This document shows positions 28,633-37,556 of a stretch of DNA of 64,000 bases, piece by piece. The DNA is from JBDSLU01 sp963844435. GTDB lineage: Bacteria > Acidobacteriota > Vicinamibacteria > Vicinamibacterales > Vicinamibacteraceae. The stretch's first letter is position 1; every line of letters starts with the position of its first letter. Location: the NCBI GenBank assembly GCA_963844435.1, contig CAWJOG010000015.1, forward strand, positions 1-64,000, given 5' to 3'. The position numbers were made by a program, and so were the translations under genes. Below the pieces are notes generated by a model. The model was not told where the DNA came from, did no database searches, and saw only the letters and a list, made by a program, of their open reading frames with translations.

Positions 28633-29044
28633 ATGGCCGAGACGCTCAGGCTCGAAATCGTCACGCCGCAGGCCGTCGTCTTCTCGGAAGACGTCGACAT
28701 GGTCACCTTCCCGGGCTCCGAGGGTCAGATGGGCGTGTACCCCCAGCACGTCCCGCTGATCACGATGATCATCCCCGGCGAGATCATCGTGAACCGGAAC
28801 GGCGTCGAGACCTTCCTGGCCGTCGGGGAAGGCGCTCGTGGAGGTCACTGCGAAAAAAGTCGCAATCGTGACCGACATGGCGATTCCCTCGGAGCGGATT
28901 GACGAAGCCAAGGCCGAGGAAGCACGCCAGCGAGCCGAGGCCAGGCTCCGCGAAAAGCTGTCCGACGAGGAAGTCGCGTCCGTCAACGCCTCCCTCGTCC
29001 GCTCGGTGGCGCAGCTGCAGGTCAGGCGCCGGCGCCGCGTCTGA
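28633..29044 (+). CDS. atpC: F-type ATP synthase subunit epsilon, one frameshift
   Basis: Rotor subunit that regulates ATP hydrolysis. The beta-sandwich part reads LRLEIVTPQAVVFSEDVDMV, TFPGSEGQMGVYPQHVPLIT; the frame breaks near 28830 in FLAVGEG and resumes as VEVTAKKVAIVTDMAIPSER, followed by two C-terminal helices (DEAKAEEARQRAEARLREKL). About 137 residues when joined. The C-terminal helix pair that inhibits the motor in other bacteria is present. Last gene of the operon, followed by a strong hairpin. Confidence 0.93.
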
Positions 29045-29047
29045 CAG

Positions 29048-29070
29048 GCCGGCCAGCGGAGCTGGCCGGC
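29048..29070 (+). terminator. Hairpin after the ATP synthase operon
   Basis: GCCGGCCAGC and GCTGGCCGGC form a perfect 10-bp stem with a 3-base loop, 3 bp after the atpC stop. No T tract follows. Confidence 0.55.
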
Positions 29071-29080
29071 TCCGGCGGGT

Positions 29081-29115
29081 CTCCGGAATCCGGGACAGCC
29101 TCCGGCGGGACGGAG
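29081..29115. promoter_or_regulatory. Bipartite activator-site candidate (UAS), copy 6
   Basis: CTCCGGAATCCGGGAC, spacer AGC, CTCCGGCGGGACGGAG. It is 97 bp before the -24 GG of the serine dehydratase promoter. Confidence 0.7.
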
Positions 29116-29211
29116 GCGCCCGGGCGGATTTACCGTGCGACGAACTCGCGACGACCGCCGAAAAGCCCTGAAATCCGGGCATCGACAAGCCTGCACGGCC
29201 CCCGCCTGCGG

Positions 29212-29227
29212 GGGTACGTGCTTTGCT
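29212..29227 (+). promoter_or_regulatory. Sigma-54 promoter for the serine dehydratase-cytochrome operon
   Basis: GGGTACGTGCTTTGCT: 10-base spacing, -24 GGTACG and a perfect -12 TTGCT. The longer context CGGGGGTACGTGCYTTGCT is shared with the promoter at 36166. A CCCCGC/GCGGGG hairpin overlaps the -24 region. The start at 29277 is 50 bp downstream. Confidence 0.8.
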
Positions 29228-29276
29228 GTTGCACCAGCAGGTTTCCCACGCGCCACGCCTTTAGAGAGGAATGCTC

Positions 29277-30899
29277 ATGAGCACGAAGTCCGACGATCAG
29301 GACACGCCCATCCTTCCGGATCCGAACCTGATGCCGCTCGAGACCCCACCCGGCGTCGATCGCAGGGCCTTCCTCATGCGCAGCGCCCTCGTGGGCTCCG
29401 TCGCCGTGCTGAATGGCTGCAAGCCCGCGACGCCCGAGGCGGGGGCCCCGGCCGCGACCGCCCCAGCGCCCGCGGCGACGCCACCCGCCGTCCCGCTCGC
29501 AGCGGAGCTCGATGTCGTGAAGAAGGCGAAGGTGCCGATCATCACTACCCTCGACGAGTTCTACAAGGTGGGACCGGGCCCCTCGAGCTCGCACACGATC
29601 GGTCCGATGCGGATCACCTACGACTTCTACCAGCGCTGCACCAAGCTGCCCGCCGACACGCTGGCCAAGGTCACCGGCCTGAAGGTCCACCTGTTCGGCA
29701 GCCTCAGCGCCACCGGCAAGGGCCACGGCACCGAGCGCGCGGCGCTCGCCGGCGTGATCGGCAAGGAACCGGCGACGGTCGAGCCCGAGTTCCTCGACAG
29801 CCTGGCCGCCAAGCCGGATCAGAGCTTCCCCCTGAAGCTGGGGGACAAGACGCTGACGCTGTCGCTGAAGGACGTCATCTACGACGCACCGAAGGGGAAT
29901 TTTCCCCACCCCAATACGATGACATGCAAGCTGATGGGCGGGGACCAGGTGCTGTACGAGCTGGAGTACTACTCCGTCGGCGGCGGGTTCATCGAGTGGA
30001 AGGGCTATCAGCCTCCGAAGAAGGGACAGCCGAAGTACCCTTATTCGACGATGGCGGAGCTTCAGGGTCACGCCGAGAAGAACAAGCTCTCGATCGCGCA
30101 GCTCGTGATGGCGAACGAAGTGGCCGTCTCGGGCAAGAGCGAGGCGGAGATCAACGCCTTCGTCGACAAGATCACGACGGCGATGGTCAACATCGTCAAG
30201 TCGGGGCTGAAGGCGCCGTCGGCGACGCTGCCCGGTCCGATCAAGCTCAAGACCAAGGCCGGCGACGTCTACGCCCGCGCAATGGACGACAAGTACGAGA
30301 CCCAGCGCGGCGTCGGCGTCGTCTCGGCCTACGCGCTGGCGGGGTCGGAGGAGAACGCGCGCGGCCATCTCGTGGTGACGGCGCCCACCGGTGGATCCGC
30401 GGGCGTCATGCCGGCGCTGGTCTACGCCGTCGGTGAGGGCGGCCGCAAGCTGCCGCAGGAGAAGATTCGCGAAGGCATGCTCGCCGCCGCAGCGGTCGGG
30501 TATCTCTGCAAGCACAACGCGACGCTGTCGGGCGCCGAGGGCGGCTGTCAGGCCGAGATCGGCGTGGCGTCGGCGATGGGCGCGGCGTTCATCTCCCAGG
30601 CTCACGACTTCCCGCACCAGGTGGTCGCGAACGCGGCGGAATCGTCGCTCCAGCATCACCTCGGGATGACGTGCGATCCGGTCGCCGGCTTCGTGCAGGT
30701 CCCCTGCATCGAGCGCTGCGCGTTCGGCGCGGTCAAGGCCTGGACCGGCTTCATGATCGCGAGCAACGAGATCCCGACGAACCGCCGCCTCGACTTCGAC
30801 ACGACCGTGAACGCGATGGCGTTGACAGCGAAGGAGATGAACACCAAGTACAAGGAGACGTCGGAAGGCGGCCTGGCCGTCTCCGTGGTGCTCTGCTAG
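29277..30899 (+). CDS. Exported iron-sulfur L-serine dehydratase (Tat-type lipoprotein signal)
   Basis: Single-chain L-serine ammonia-lyase: serine to pyruvate plus ammonia, with a 4Fe-4S cluster. The beta-type part has FYKVGPGPSSSHTIGPMRI at about residue 95; the alpha part has APTGGSAGVMPALVYAVGEG, SGAEGGCQAEIGVASAMGAA and MTCDPVAGFVQVPCIERC, supplying the cluster cysteines. Unusually, the N-terminus is an export signal: RRAFLMRSALVGSVAVLNGC has twin arginines, a hydrophobic stretch and a lipobox-like cysteine, followed by a 40-residue Ala/Pro linker (PEAGAPAATAPAPAATPPAV). Tat export would let the cluster be inserted in the cytoplasm first. ATG 29277 is preferred to ATG 29271, which is too close to the GAGAGGA ribosome site. 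Operon head for the electron conduit. Confidence 0.9.
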   Translation: MSTKSDDQDTPILPDPNLMPLETPPGVDRRAFLMRSALVGSVAVLNGCKPATPEAGAPAATAPAPAATPPAVPLAAELDVVKKAKVPIITTLDEFYKVGPGPSSSHTIGPMRITYDFYQRCTKLPADTLAKVTGLKVHLFGSLSATGKGHGTERAALAGVIGKEPATVEPEFLDSLAAKPDQSFPLKLGDKTLTLSLKDVIYDAPKGNFPHPNTMTCKLMGGDQVLYELEYYSVGGGFIEWKGYQPPKKGQPKYPYSTMAELQGHAEKNKLSIAQLVMANEVAVSGKSEAEINAFVDKITTAMVNIVKSGLKAPSATLPGPIKLKTKAGDVYARAMDDKYETQRGVGVVSAYALAGSEENARGHLVVTAPTGGSAGVMPALVYAVGEGGRKLPQEKIREGMLAAAAVGYLCKHNATLSGAEGGCQAEIGVASAMGAAFISQAHDFPHQVVANAAESSLQHHLGMTCDPVAGFVQVPCIERCAFGAVKAWTGFMIASNEIPTNRRLDFDTTVNAMALTAKEMNTKYKETSEGGLAVSVVLC

Positions 30900-30935
30900 C
30901 GGTTCGGTACGTCAGCGATTCGGGGGAGGTTCACG

Positions 30936-31993
30936 GTGGGTCAGCTGTCTGTGTCTCGCAGCGATCTGCCTGCTGATTGCCGCCGTGACCGGTCGCACCA
31001 CCGGCGCCATCGGCGCCGGTGCGTCGTCCGAGTTCCAGGCTGCGCCGGCGCCAACAGCGGGCGCCCCGGCGCAGCCGGCGGCACAGAAGCCGGCCACTGA
31101 GAAACCGGCGACCGAGAAGCCACCCGCCGAGACGCCGGCCGCCCAGCCGGCGGGCCCGCTGCCCGCCGGCTACGCGGGCAGCGACACCTGCGAGCTGTGC
31201 CACGAGCCGCAGGTCGCGTCGCTCAAGGGGACGGCGCACGGCCAGGCCGGCCATCCGCGCTCCCCCGCCGCGGCCCTCGGCTGCGAGAGCTGCCACGGGC
31301 CCGGGCAGGCGCACGTGGACTCCGAGACGGAGCCGAAGGGGCACATCAAGAAGATCGCCGCGATGAAGCCGGCGGAGATCAGCGAGACGTGCACGACGTG
31401 CCACAACCGCGGCCCGCACGCCGGCTGGACGGGCAGCATGCACGAGTCGCGGAACCTGTCGTGCGCCACCTGCCACAGCGTGCACAGCCCGAAATCGCAG
31501 AAGAGCCAGCTGGTCGCGGCCAACGCCCACCGGGCTGTGCGCGACGTGCCATCGCGTCCAGGTCGCCAAGACGGAGCGCGCGGTCGCGCACATGCCGGTG
31601 CGCGAGGGCAAGATGGGCTGCGCGACGTGCCACAACCCGCACGGCTCCATCAACAACGTCAAGGCGCTCAAGGTCGGCAGCTCCGTCGCCGAGAGCTGCA
31701 TCAGCTGCCACACGGAGATGCGCGGGCCGATGCTGTGGGAGCACGCGCCGGTCCGCGAGAACTGCGCGACGTGCCACGACCCGCACGGGTCGTCGAACGA
31801 TCGCATGCTGGCGGTGCGCATGCCGATGCTCTGCCAGCGATGCCACGTCGCGACCCGGCATCCCTCGTCGATCTACGACAACGCGGCGATCACGACGAAC
31901 AAGAGCAATCGCATGTTCGGCCGGTCGTGCGTGAACTGCCACTCGAACATCCACGGCTCGAACCACCCGTCGGGCCAGTTCTACATGCGATAG
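30936..31993 (+). CDS. Decaheme c-type cytochrome, MtrA/DmsE family, two frameshifts
   Basis: Periplasmic electron carrier that plugs into an outer-membrane barrel. Ten CXXCH heme sites are readable: CELCH, CESCH, CTTCH, CATCH, CATCH, CATCH, CISCH, CATCH, CQRCH and CVNCH. Several are followed by the family's NPHG/DPHG pattern, and it ends SNIHGSNHPSGQFYMR. GTG 30936 is chosen because GGGGGAGG lies 7 bp upstream; a signal peptide (LCLAAICLLIAAVTG) follows in a shifted frame (shift near 30950), then an Ala/Pro/Lys-rich linker. A second shift near 31535 hides the fifth heme. About 350 residues. Encoded with an MtrB-type barrel, as in extracellular electron transfer or DMSO-reduction modules. Confidence 0.92.
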
Positions 31994-32008
31994 CGCCGGG
32001 AGTCCCAT

Positions 32009-34262
32009 ATGCGCCGCTCGTGCTGGTACATCTCGTCTGCGGGCTCGGGCTCGCCGTGAACACGACCGTGCGGGCGCAGACGCCCACCCCGGCGCCTGCG
32101 CCCAGACGCCTGCCCAGAAGCCGCCGGCCACGCCGCCGGCAGCGCCCGGGCAGCCGGCGCCGGACGCGCCGGCGGAACAGCCGGCAGCGGCCCGCGGCCG
32201 ACGCCGAGGCGCCACGCGCAGCCTGTTCGACGAGGCGCCGCGCCAGTTCGAGATCAGCGGCCGGTTGAGCAGCGTCGTCGGCGATCCGGCGCGCTTCCAG
32301 CGCTACCAGGATCTCAGGGACGGCATGCTCCTCCACCGCGTCCGGTATACCCGCGAGGGCACGGACGGTGCGTGGGTGTTCACGGGCGCCGCGGACAACG
32401 TCGGCTGGCGCGATCAGCGCTTCGCCGGCAGCTACGAGCGCCCCGGGCTGGCTATCCATCTCGGGCCTGTGGGATCAGATCCCGCAGTTCTACAGCGTCG
32501 ACACCCGGACGCCGTACACGATGTCGGGCAGCCCGCTCGGCCTCGACGACGCGACGCAGCTCGCGATCCAGCGCGCGCAGACGAACCTCAATGCCTACGT
32601 GCCGCTGGCCACGCAGTTCGACCTGCAGGAACGGCGTGACATCGGCGCGTTGAATTTCAAGTTCAGCCCGACCAAGCAGCTGGACCTGACCGCCGCCTAC
32701 ACGACGCAGAAGCACTCGGGCGAGCTGCCCTGGGGCGCCAGCTTCGGGTTCAGCAACGACGTCGAGGTGGCGCTGCCCTACGACTCGCGCGCCAACGACT
32801 TCAACCTCGGCGCCGAGTGGAGCAACCAGCGCAGCATGCTGCGCGTCGCCTACAACGGCTCGTGGTTCGACAACATGGACGACACCCTGGTGTGGGACAG
32901 CCCGCTCCGGCTGCGAAGACTCGACCAGCGCGCCCGGCCGGGGGCGCATGGCGCTCTGGCCCTCGAACTCGGCGCAACACCGTGAGCGGCGCCGGCTACA
33001 CGAAGCTGGGGCGCCGCACGCAGGTCAGCGGCTTCATCTCGCTCGGCATGTGGGACAACGACGAACCGCTGCAGCCCTTCACGATCAACCCGACGCTGCG
33101 GCAGATCCCGCTGCCCCGGGCCACCACCGAAGGCAGCGCCCAGGTGTTCTCGACCAACCTGAGTCTCGTGTCCCGCCCGTCGACGGACTGGCGGTTCAGC
33201 GCGCGGCTGCGCCACTACGGCTACGAAAACGAGACCCCGCACGCCGCCATCCCCGAGTTCATCAACTACGACACGTCGGTGAAGGTGTCGTCCACCGGCG
33301 GGCCGGAACCCTACGCGCACAGCCGCACGACGTTCGACGCCGACGCGACGTGGAGCGGCCTGTCGCGGGTCGCCCTCACGGCCGGCTACACGCACAACTC
33401 CGGCGGCTACGATTTCCGCATCTTCGAAAGCACTGGCGAAGACGTCCTGCGGCTCACGGCGGACGCGACGGGAACGCAGTGGCTCACGTTCCGGGCCCAG
33501 TACGAAACAGCCGACAAGAAGGGGGACGGCCTGGACGAGGCCCTGCTCACCCAGATCGGCGAGCAGCCCGCGCTGCGGCACTACGACATCGCGAACCGGA
33601 GCCGCAACCGGTTCACCGGCCAGGTCGACATCGTGCCGAACGACCTGTGGATCTTCAGCGTGTCGGCGGGGGTGGGCCAGGACGAGTACGACGACAGCTA
33701 CTTCGGGCTGCAGGAGTCGTCGTTCAACCTGTTCACGCTCTCCGCCGACTTCAAGCAGCCGAACGGCTTCGGCGCGGGCGCCTCCTACACCTACGAGAAC
33801 TACGACGGCCTGCAGCAGTCGCGCTCCGCGAGCCCGGGACAGGAAATGGATCCGCTCCGCGACTGGACGACGGACTCGACCGAGCGCGTGAACTACTTCT
33901 CGATCTACGCGACCCCGCCGCGGATCGGCCGCAACACCGAAGCGCGGCTGGCCTACGACATCAGCGACGCGCGCGGCGACTACCTCTACACGACCGTGCC
34001 CGGCGGCCCGCTGCCGGCGCCGTCGCAGCTGCCGGAGGTGTTCAACAAGCTCCAGCAGCTCCACCTCGACGTGAGGCACCGGCTGAACGACAAGCTGTCG
34101 GCGACTTTCTCCTACCTCTACGAGCCGTTCCGGGTTTACGATTTCGCGTTCGACCCGAGCGTGGTGAACGGCATCGTCCAGCCCAGCTCGCTCGTCCTGG
34201 GCTACGTCTATCGCCCGTACACCGCGAACGCCTTCACGTTCGGTCTGCGTTACATCTGGTAG
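32009..34262 (+). CDS. MtrB/PioB-family outer-membrane beta-barrel, about four frameshifts
   Basis: Large barrel (about 750 residues) that sheathes the decaheme cytochrome across the outer membrane. A signal peptide (LVHLVCGLGLAVNTTVRAQ) and Pro/Ala-rich linker precede LFDEAPRQFEISGRLSSVVG, DPARFQRYQDLRDGMLLHRV, and then amphipathic strands with the MtrB-like FSPTKQLDLTAAYTTQKHSG, LPYDSRANDFNLGAEWSNQR, GTQWLTFRAQYETADKKGDG and a C-terminal aromatic YRPYTANAFTFGLRYIW. Shifts are near 32022, 32105, 32450 and 32935. The N-terminal CXXC motif described for Shewanella MtrB is not seen. The pairing with the gene 15 bp upstream makes the assignment firm. Confidence 0.9.
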
Positions 34263-34297
34263 TCGATGCCGATCCCGCTGACGTCATGGGAGTTCCT

Positions 34298-34651
34298 ATG
34301 CTGAACACGCTCACGAGGCAGTTGCTGCCTCTCCCCGCGCTCGCGTTCGCCTTCGTCCTCGCCGGCCCCAGCCACGCCGCCGCGCAGGACGCCGCAAAAG
34401 GCGCGGAGGTCTACGCCGCGCAGAAGTGCAGCGTCTGTCATGCCATCGCCGGCAAGGGCAAGGCGTCGAGCCCGCTCGACGGTGTCGGGGCCAAGCTGTC
34501 GGCAGCCGACATCAAGCAGTGGATCGTGAATCCGACCGAGATGACGGCGAAGACCAAGTCGACCAAGAAGCCGCCGATGCCGAACAAGTACGCCAGCCTG
34601 CCGGCCGCCGACGTCGACGCGATGGTCGCCTACCTCGCCAGCCTGAAGTAG
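34298..34651 (+). CDS. Monoheme class I cytochrome c
   Basis: Small periplasmic electron shuttle of 117 residues. A signal peptide (LPALAFAFVLAGPSHAAA) is followed by GAEVYAAQKCSVCHAIAGKG, the heme site CSVCH, and a likely Met ligand in KKPPMPNKYASLP. The ATG at 34298 has GGGAG at 34288. It lies between the barrel and the quinol dehydrogenase, consistent with carrying electrons from the membrane enzyme to the decaheme cytochrome. Confidence 0.93.
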   Translation: MLNTLTRQLLPLPALAFAFVLAGPSHAAAQDAAKGAEVYAAQKCSVCHAIAGKGKASSPLDGVGAKLSAADIKQWIVNPTEMTAKTKSTKKPPMPNKYASLPAADVDAMVAYLASLK

Positions 34652-34658
34652 CTCCCCG

Positions 34659-36023
34659 GTGACGAAGAGCGCGCTTCTCCGGCACCCGCTGACGGTGGTC
34701 GGGGCGCTGATGGCCACGGTGTGCGCCGTGACCTTCGCCGCCCTGATGATCGCGCTGCTGACGGGCCTGTTCCACCGCAACCCGTACGCGGGCCTGGTGG
34801 TCTTCGTCGCCATCCCCGGGCTCTTCTTCTTCGGGCTGCTGTTGATGCCGCTGGGCATGTGGCTGCAGCGGCGACGGATTCGGCGCGACCCGACGAGCGC
34901 GGCCGACTGGCCCATCCTCGACTTCCGGCGGCCCGAAGTCCGCCGCCGGGCGCTGCTGTTCACCGCGCTCACCGCCGTCAACGTCGTCATCCTCCTCCTC
35001 GCCGGCTACAGCAGCCTGCACTGGATGGAGTCGCCGCCGTTCTGCGGCCAGGTGTGCCACACACCGATGACGCCGCAGTTCACCGCCTGGCAGGCGGCGA
35101 CGCACCGGCAGGTGGCGTGCGTCGATTGCCACATCGGGGAGGGCGTGCGGGGGTTCGTGTACGCCAAGGCCAACGGCACGCGGCAGCTCCTGCACGTGGT
35201 GACCGGCGCCTTTCCGAGACCCATCCCGCCGGGCGCCGAGATGCCGCCCGGCGCCCAGGCCCTGACGTGCCAGGGCTGCCACAATCCTGGACGGATCGTC
35301 GGCGATCGCCTCCGCGTGATTCGCGAGTACGCCGACGATGAAGCGAGCACGGAGACCATGACGGTGCTCCAGCTGCACGTGGGAAGGCCGTCGTCGTCCG
35401 GCCGCGCGATCCACTGGCACGCCGATCCGAAGACGCGCGTCGAGTACGTGGCCACCGACCACGGGCTGCAGACGATTCCCTACGTGAAGCTCACCGACGC
35501 CCGCGGCGTGGTGAAGGAGTTCCGGACCGAGGACGCGACCGATCAGCTGATCCGCGACGGCCAGCGCAAGACGATGGACTGCATCGACTGTCACAACACG
35601 GTCGGGCACCCGATCGCGCCGACGGCGGAACAGGCCGTCGACCGCTACATCGCGAGGACCTGGGTGAGCCGGCAGCTCCCGTTCGTGCGCCGCGAATCGG
35701 TCAAGCTGATGAAGGCGTCGTATCCCAGCTCGGACGCGGGAGCGGAGCAGATCGGCCAGGGCCTGCGCACCCTCTACGCCGCCAAGAGCTCCCCCGCCGA
35801 TCAGCAGGCGCTCACGCACACGGTGAACGCCCTTCAGGGCCTGTACCGCCGCAGCGTGTTCCCGACGATGAAAGTGACGTGGGGCAGCTACCCGGACAAC
35901 CGCGGCCACATGACCTCGAACGGCTGCTTCCGCTGCCACGACGACTCGCACAAAGCCAGTGATGGCTCGACCATCAGCGGCGACTGCGAGTACTGCCACA
36001 AGCAGATTGAAAACCCGCTCTGA
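34659..36023 (+). CDS. NapC/NirT-type membrane multiheme quinol dehydrogenase
   Basis: Quinol-oxidising cytochrome that feeds electrons to the periplasm, 454 residues. Three hydrophobic segments (residues about 11-35, 45-68 and 95-115) precede the heme domain. Heme sites: CGQVCH (an unusual CX3CH), CVDCH, CQGCH, CIDCH, CFRCH and CEYCH, so six in all. The NapC-like core is ESPPFCGQVCHTPMTPQFTA and ATHRQVACVDCHIGEGVRGF. The start is GTG 34659, 7 bp after the cytochrome stop. CymA-like entry of electrons into the MtrAB conduit is the expected role; direct reduction of another acceptor cannot be excluded. Confidence 0.9.
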   Translation: MTKSALLRHPLTVVGALMATVCAVTFAALMIALLTGLFHRNPYAGLVVFVAIPGLFFFGLLLMPLGMWLQRRRIRRDPTSAADWPILDFRRPEVRRRALLFTALTAVNVVILLLAGYSSLHWMESPPFCGQVCHTPMTPQFTAWQAATHRQVACVDCHIGEGVRGFVYAKANGTRQLLHVVTGAFPRPIPPGAEMPPGAQALTCQGCHNPGRIVGDRLRVIREYADDEASTETMTVLQLHVGRPSSSGRAIHWHADPKTRVEYVATDHGLQTIPYVKLTDARGVVKEFRTEDATDQLIRDGQRKTMDCIDCHNTVGHPIAPTAEQAVDRYIARTWVSRQLPFVRRESVKLMKASYPSSDAGAEQIGQGLRTLYAAKSSPADQQALTHTVNALQGLYRRSVFPTMKVTWGSYPDNRGHMTSNGCFRCHDDSHKASDGSTISGDCEYCHKQIENPL

Positions 36024-36044
36024 CCCGCTCTGATCCCGGAAGCA

Positions 36045-36079
36045 CTCTGGAATTCCGGACGATCTCCGTCCGGGCGGAG
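36045..36079. promoter_or_regulatory. Bipartite activator-site candidate (UAS), copy 7
   Basis: CTCTGGAATTCCGGAC, spacer GAT, CTCCGTCCGGGCGGAG. It is 87 bp before the -24 GG of the MFS promoter and closely resembles copy 6. Confidence 0.7.
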
Positions 36080-36103
36080 GCGCCCGGGGCCGCTCCATCT
36101 GGG

Positions 36104-36130
36104 CGTTTTCGGCAGCAGATGCCGAAAACG
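36104..36130. promoter_or_regulatory. Perfect 11-bp inverted repeat between UAS and promoter
   Basis: CGTTTTCGGCA and TGCCGAAAACG pair perfectly around the 5-base loop GCAGA. It is not followed by T residues and lies 36 bp before the promoter, so a protein-binding site (second regulator or IHF-like bending site) is as likely as a terminator for the upstream operon. Confidence 0.65.
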
Positions 36131-36165
36131 AGCGTTTCCCGGCGCCGCCGTGCGGCGGCGTCCGG

Positions 36166-36181
36166 GGGTACGTGCCTTGCT
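36166..36181 (+). promoter_or_regulatory. Sigma-54 promoter for the MFS-pta-ackA-pfl operon
   Basis: GGGTACGTGCCTTGCT: 10-base spacing, -24 GGTACG, perfect -12 TTGCT. It is nearly identical to the promoter at 29212 and 47 bp before the MFS start. Confidence 0.8.
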
Positions 36182-36227
36182 TTTCAGTCGTCGCTTCCGC
36201 CCGAGGCCGGGCCGGGAGACGTGTCGC

Positions 36228-37556
36228 ATGAGCAACCGCCTGAGTGCAGTAACGATCGCGTGGCTGATCACGGCGGTGTACTACTTCTTTCAGTACAGCC
36301 TCCGCTCGGCGCCCTCGGTGATGATGCCGGAGCTCGGGACCGCGTTCGGCCTGAACGCGATGGGCGTCGCCTCGCTGGTCGGGCTCTTCTACTACGGCTA
36401 TTCGCCGTTCAGCCTCGTCGCCGGGGTCGGCATGGACCGGCTCGGGCCGCGCAAGGTCGTGCCCCTCGGCGCGGCGGCGGTCGGCATCGGCGCGCTGCTC
36501 TTCGCCACGGGCAACCCCCAGCTCGCCAGCGTCGGCCGCCTCCTGCAGGGCGCGGGCGGCGTGTTCGCGCTGGTGGGCGCCGCCTACATCGCGATGACGC
36601 ACTTCCCGCCGTCGCGCGCAGCGACGCTCATCGGCGCAACGCAGATGTTCGGCATGGCGGGCGGCTCCGCCGGCCAGTTCGTGGTCGGCCCGATGATTGG
36701 CGCGGGCGTGCCGTGGCAGGCGTTCTGGGTCGGCATGGGCGTGATCATCCTGGGCATCAGCGTCGCGCTGTACCGGCTGCTCCCCGAGCCGGCGCCCAAG
36801 GCGCGTGACGACCAATGGCTGAAGAGCGCCGGCCGCACCCTCGGCCTCGTCTTCCGCAACCCGCAATCGATCCTGTGCGGCGTGATCGCGGGCCTGCTGT
36901 TCATCCCGACGACGATCTTCGACATGACCTGGGGCGTGCGCTACCTGCAGGAGGGCCGCGACTTCGACTACGCCACCGCGGTGCTGCGCTCGGCGTCGGT
37001 GCCCCTTGGCTGGATCATCGGCTGTCCGCTGCTGGGCGCCATGTCCGATCGCCTCGGCCGGCGCAAGCCCGTCATCCTGGGCGGAGCCGTCGTCCTGCTG
37101 GCATGTCTCGTGGCGATCCTGTACGGCCCCGCCAACGTCCTGCCGCCGTACGTGCTCGGCATCGTCGCCGGCATCGCGTCGGGAGCGGCGATGCTCCCGT
37201 ACACCGTCATCAAGGAAGCGAACCCGCCCGAGGCGAGCGGCACCGCCACCGGCGTCGTCAATTTCCTGAATTTCACCTTCAGCGCCCTGCTCGGTCCCGT
37301 GTTCGCCTGGATTCTGGTGGACGTCAGCGGGGGGGCCGAACGGATGACGCTCGAGCACTACCAGACCACGTTCTCCCTACTGCTGTACGGCGTCGTACTG
37401 GCGATCGTCCTCACTCTGTTACTGAAAGAAACGGGCACCGCGGTTCGCCGCGCCATCCCGGAGCCGCGAGAGAGGGACCATGACACAGGCAACAGGACCG
37501 GCAAAGACAGGGACGGGCAAGTACGAGGCGCTGCTGGAGCGGTGTCGAAGCCTTGA
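36228..37556 (+). CDS. MFS transporter
   Basis: Major facilitator with about 12 membrane helices. The N-terminus reads VTIAWLITAVYYFFQYSLRS APSVMMPEL, with the MFS signature GVGMDRLGPRKVVPLG after helix 2 and MSDRLGRRKPVILGG after helix 8. Its general look is that of organic-acid (ACS/OFA-like) carriers, so pyruvate, formate or another acid is a reasonable guess from the fermentation context. The ATG at 36228 follows a poor ribosome site. The frame runs 77 bp into the pta gene with an implausible polar tail (ERDHDTGNRTGKDRDG), so the true stop may have been lost to an indel near 37470. First gene of the fermentation operon. Confidence 0.85.
   Translation: MSNRLSAVTIAWLITAVYYFFQYSLRSAPSVMMPELGTAFGLNAMGVASLVGLFYYGYSPFSLVAGVGMDRLGPRKVVPLGAAAVGIGALLFATGNPQLASVGRLLQGAGGVFALVGAAYIAMTHFPPSRAATLIGATQMFGMAGGSAGQFVVGPMIGAGVPWQAFWVGMGVIILGISVALYRLLPEPAPKARDDQWLKSAGRTLGLVFRNPQSILCGVIAGLLFIPTTIFDMTWGVRYLQEGRDFDYATAVLRSASVPLGWIIGCPLLGAMSDRLGRRKPVILGGAVVLLACLVAILYGPANVLPPYVLGIVAGIASGAAMLPYTVIKEANPPEASGTATGVVNFLNFTFSALLGPVFAWILVDVSGGAERMTLEHYQTTFSLLLYGVVLAIVLTLLLKETGTAVRRAIPEPRERDHDTGNRTGKDRDGQVRGAAGAVSKP

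Noticed and set aside
36228..37556. Long C-terminal tail of the MFS transporter as a real domain
   Set aside because: The tail overlaps the pta gene and is a polar Arg/Asp/Gly string unlike MFS ends; a missed stop is more likely.
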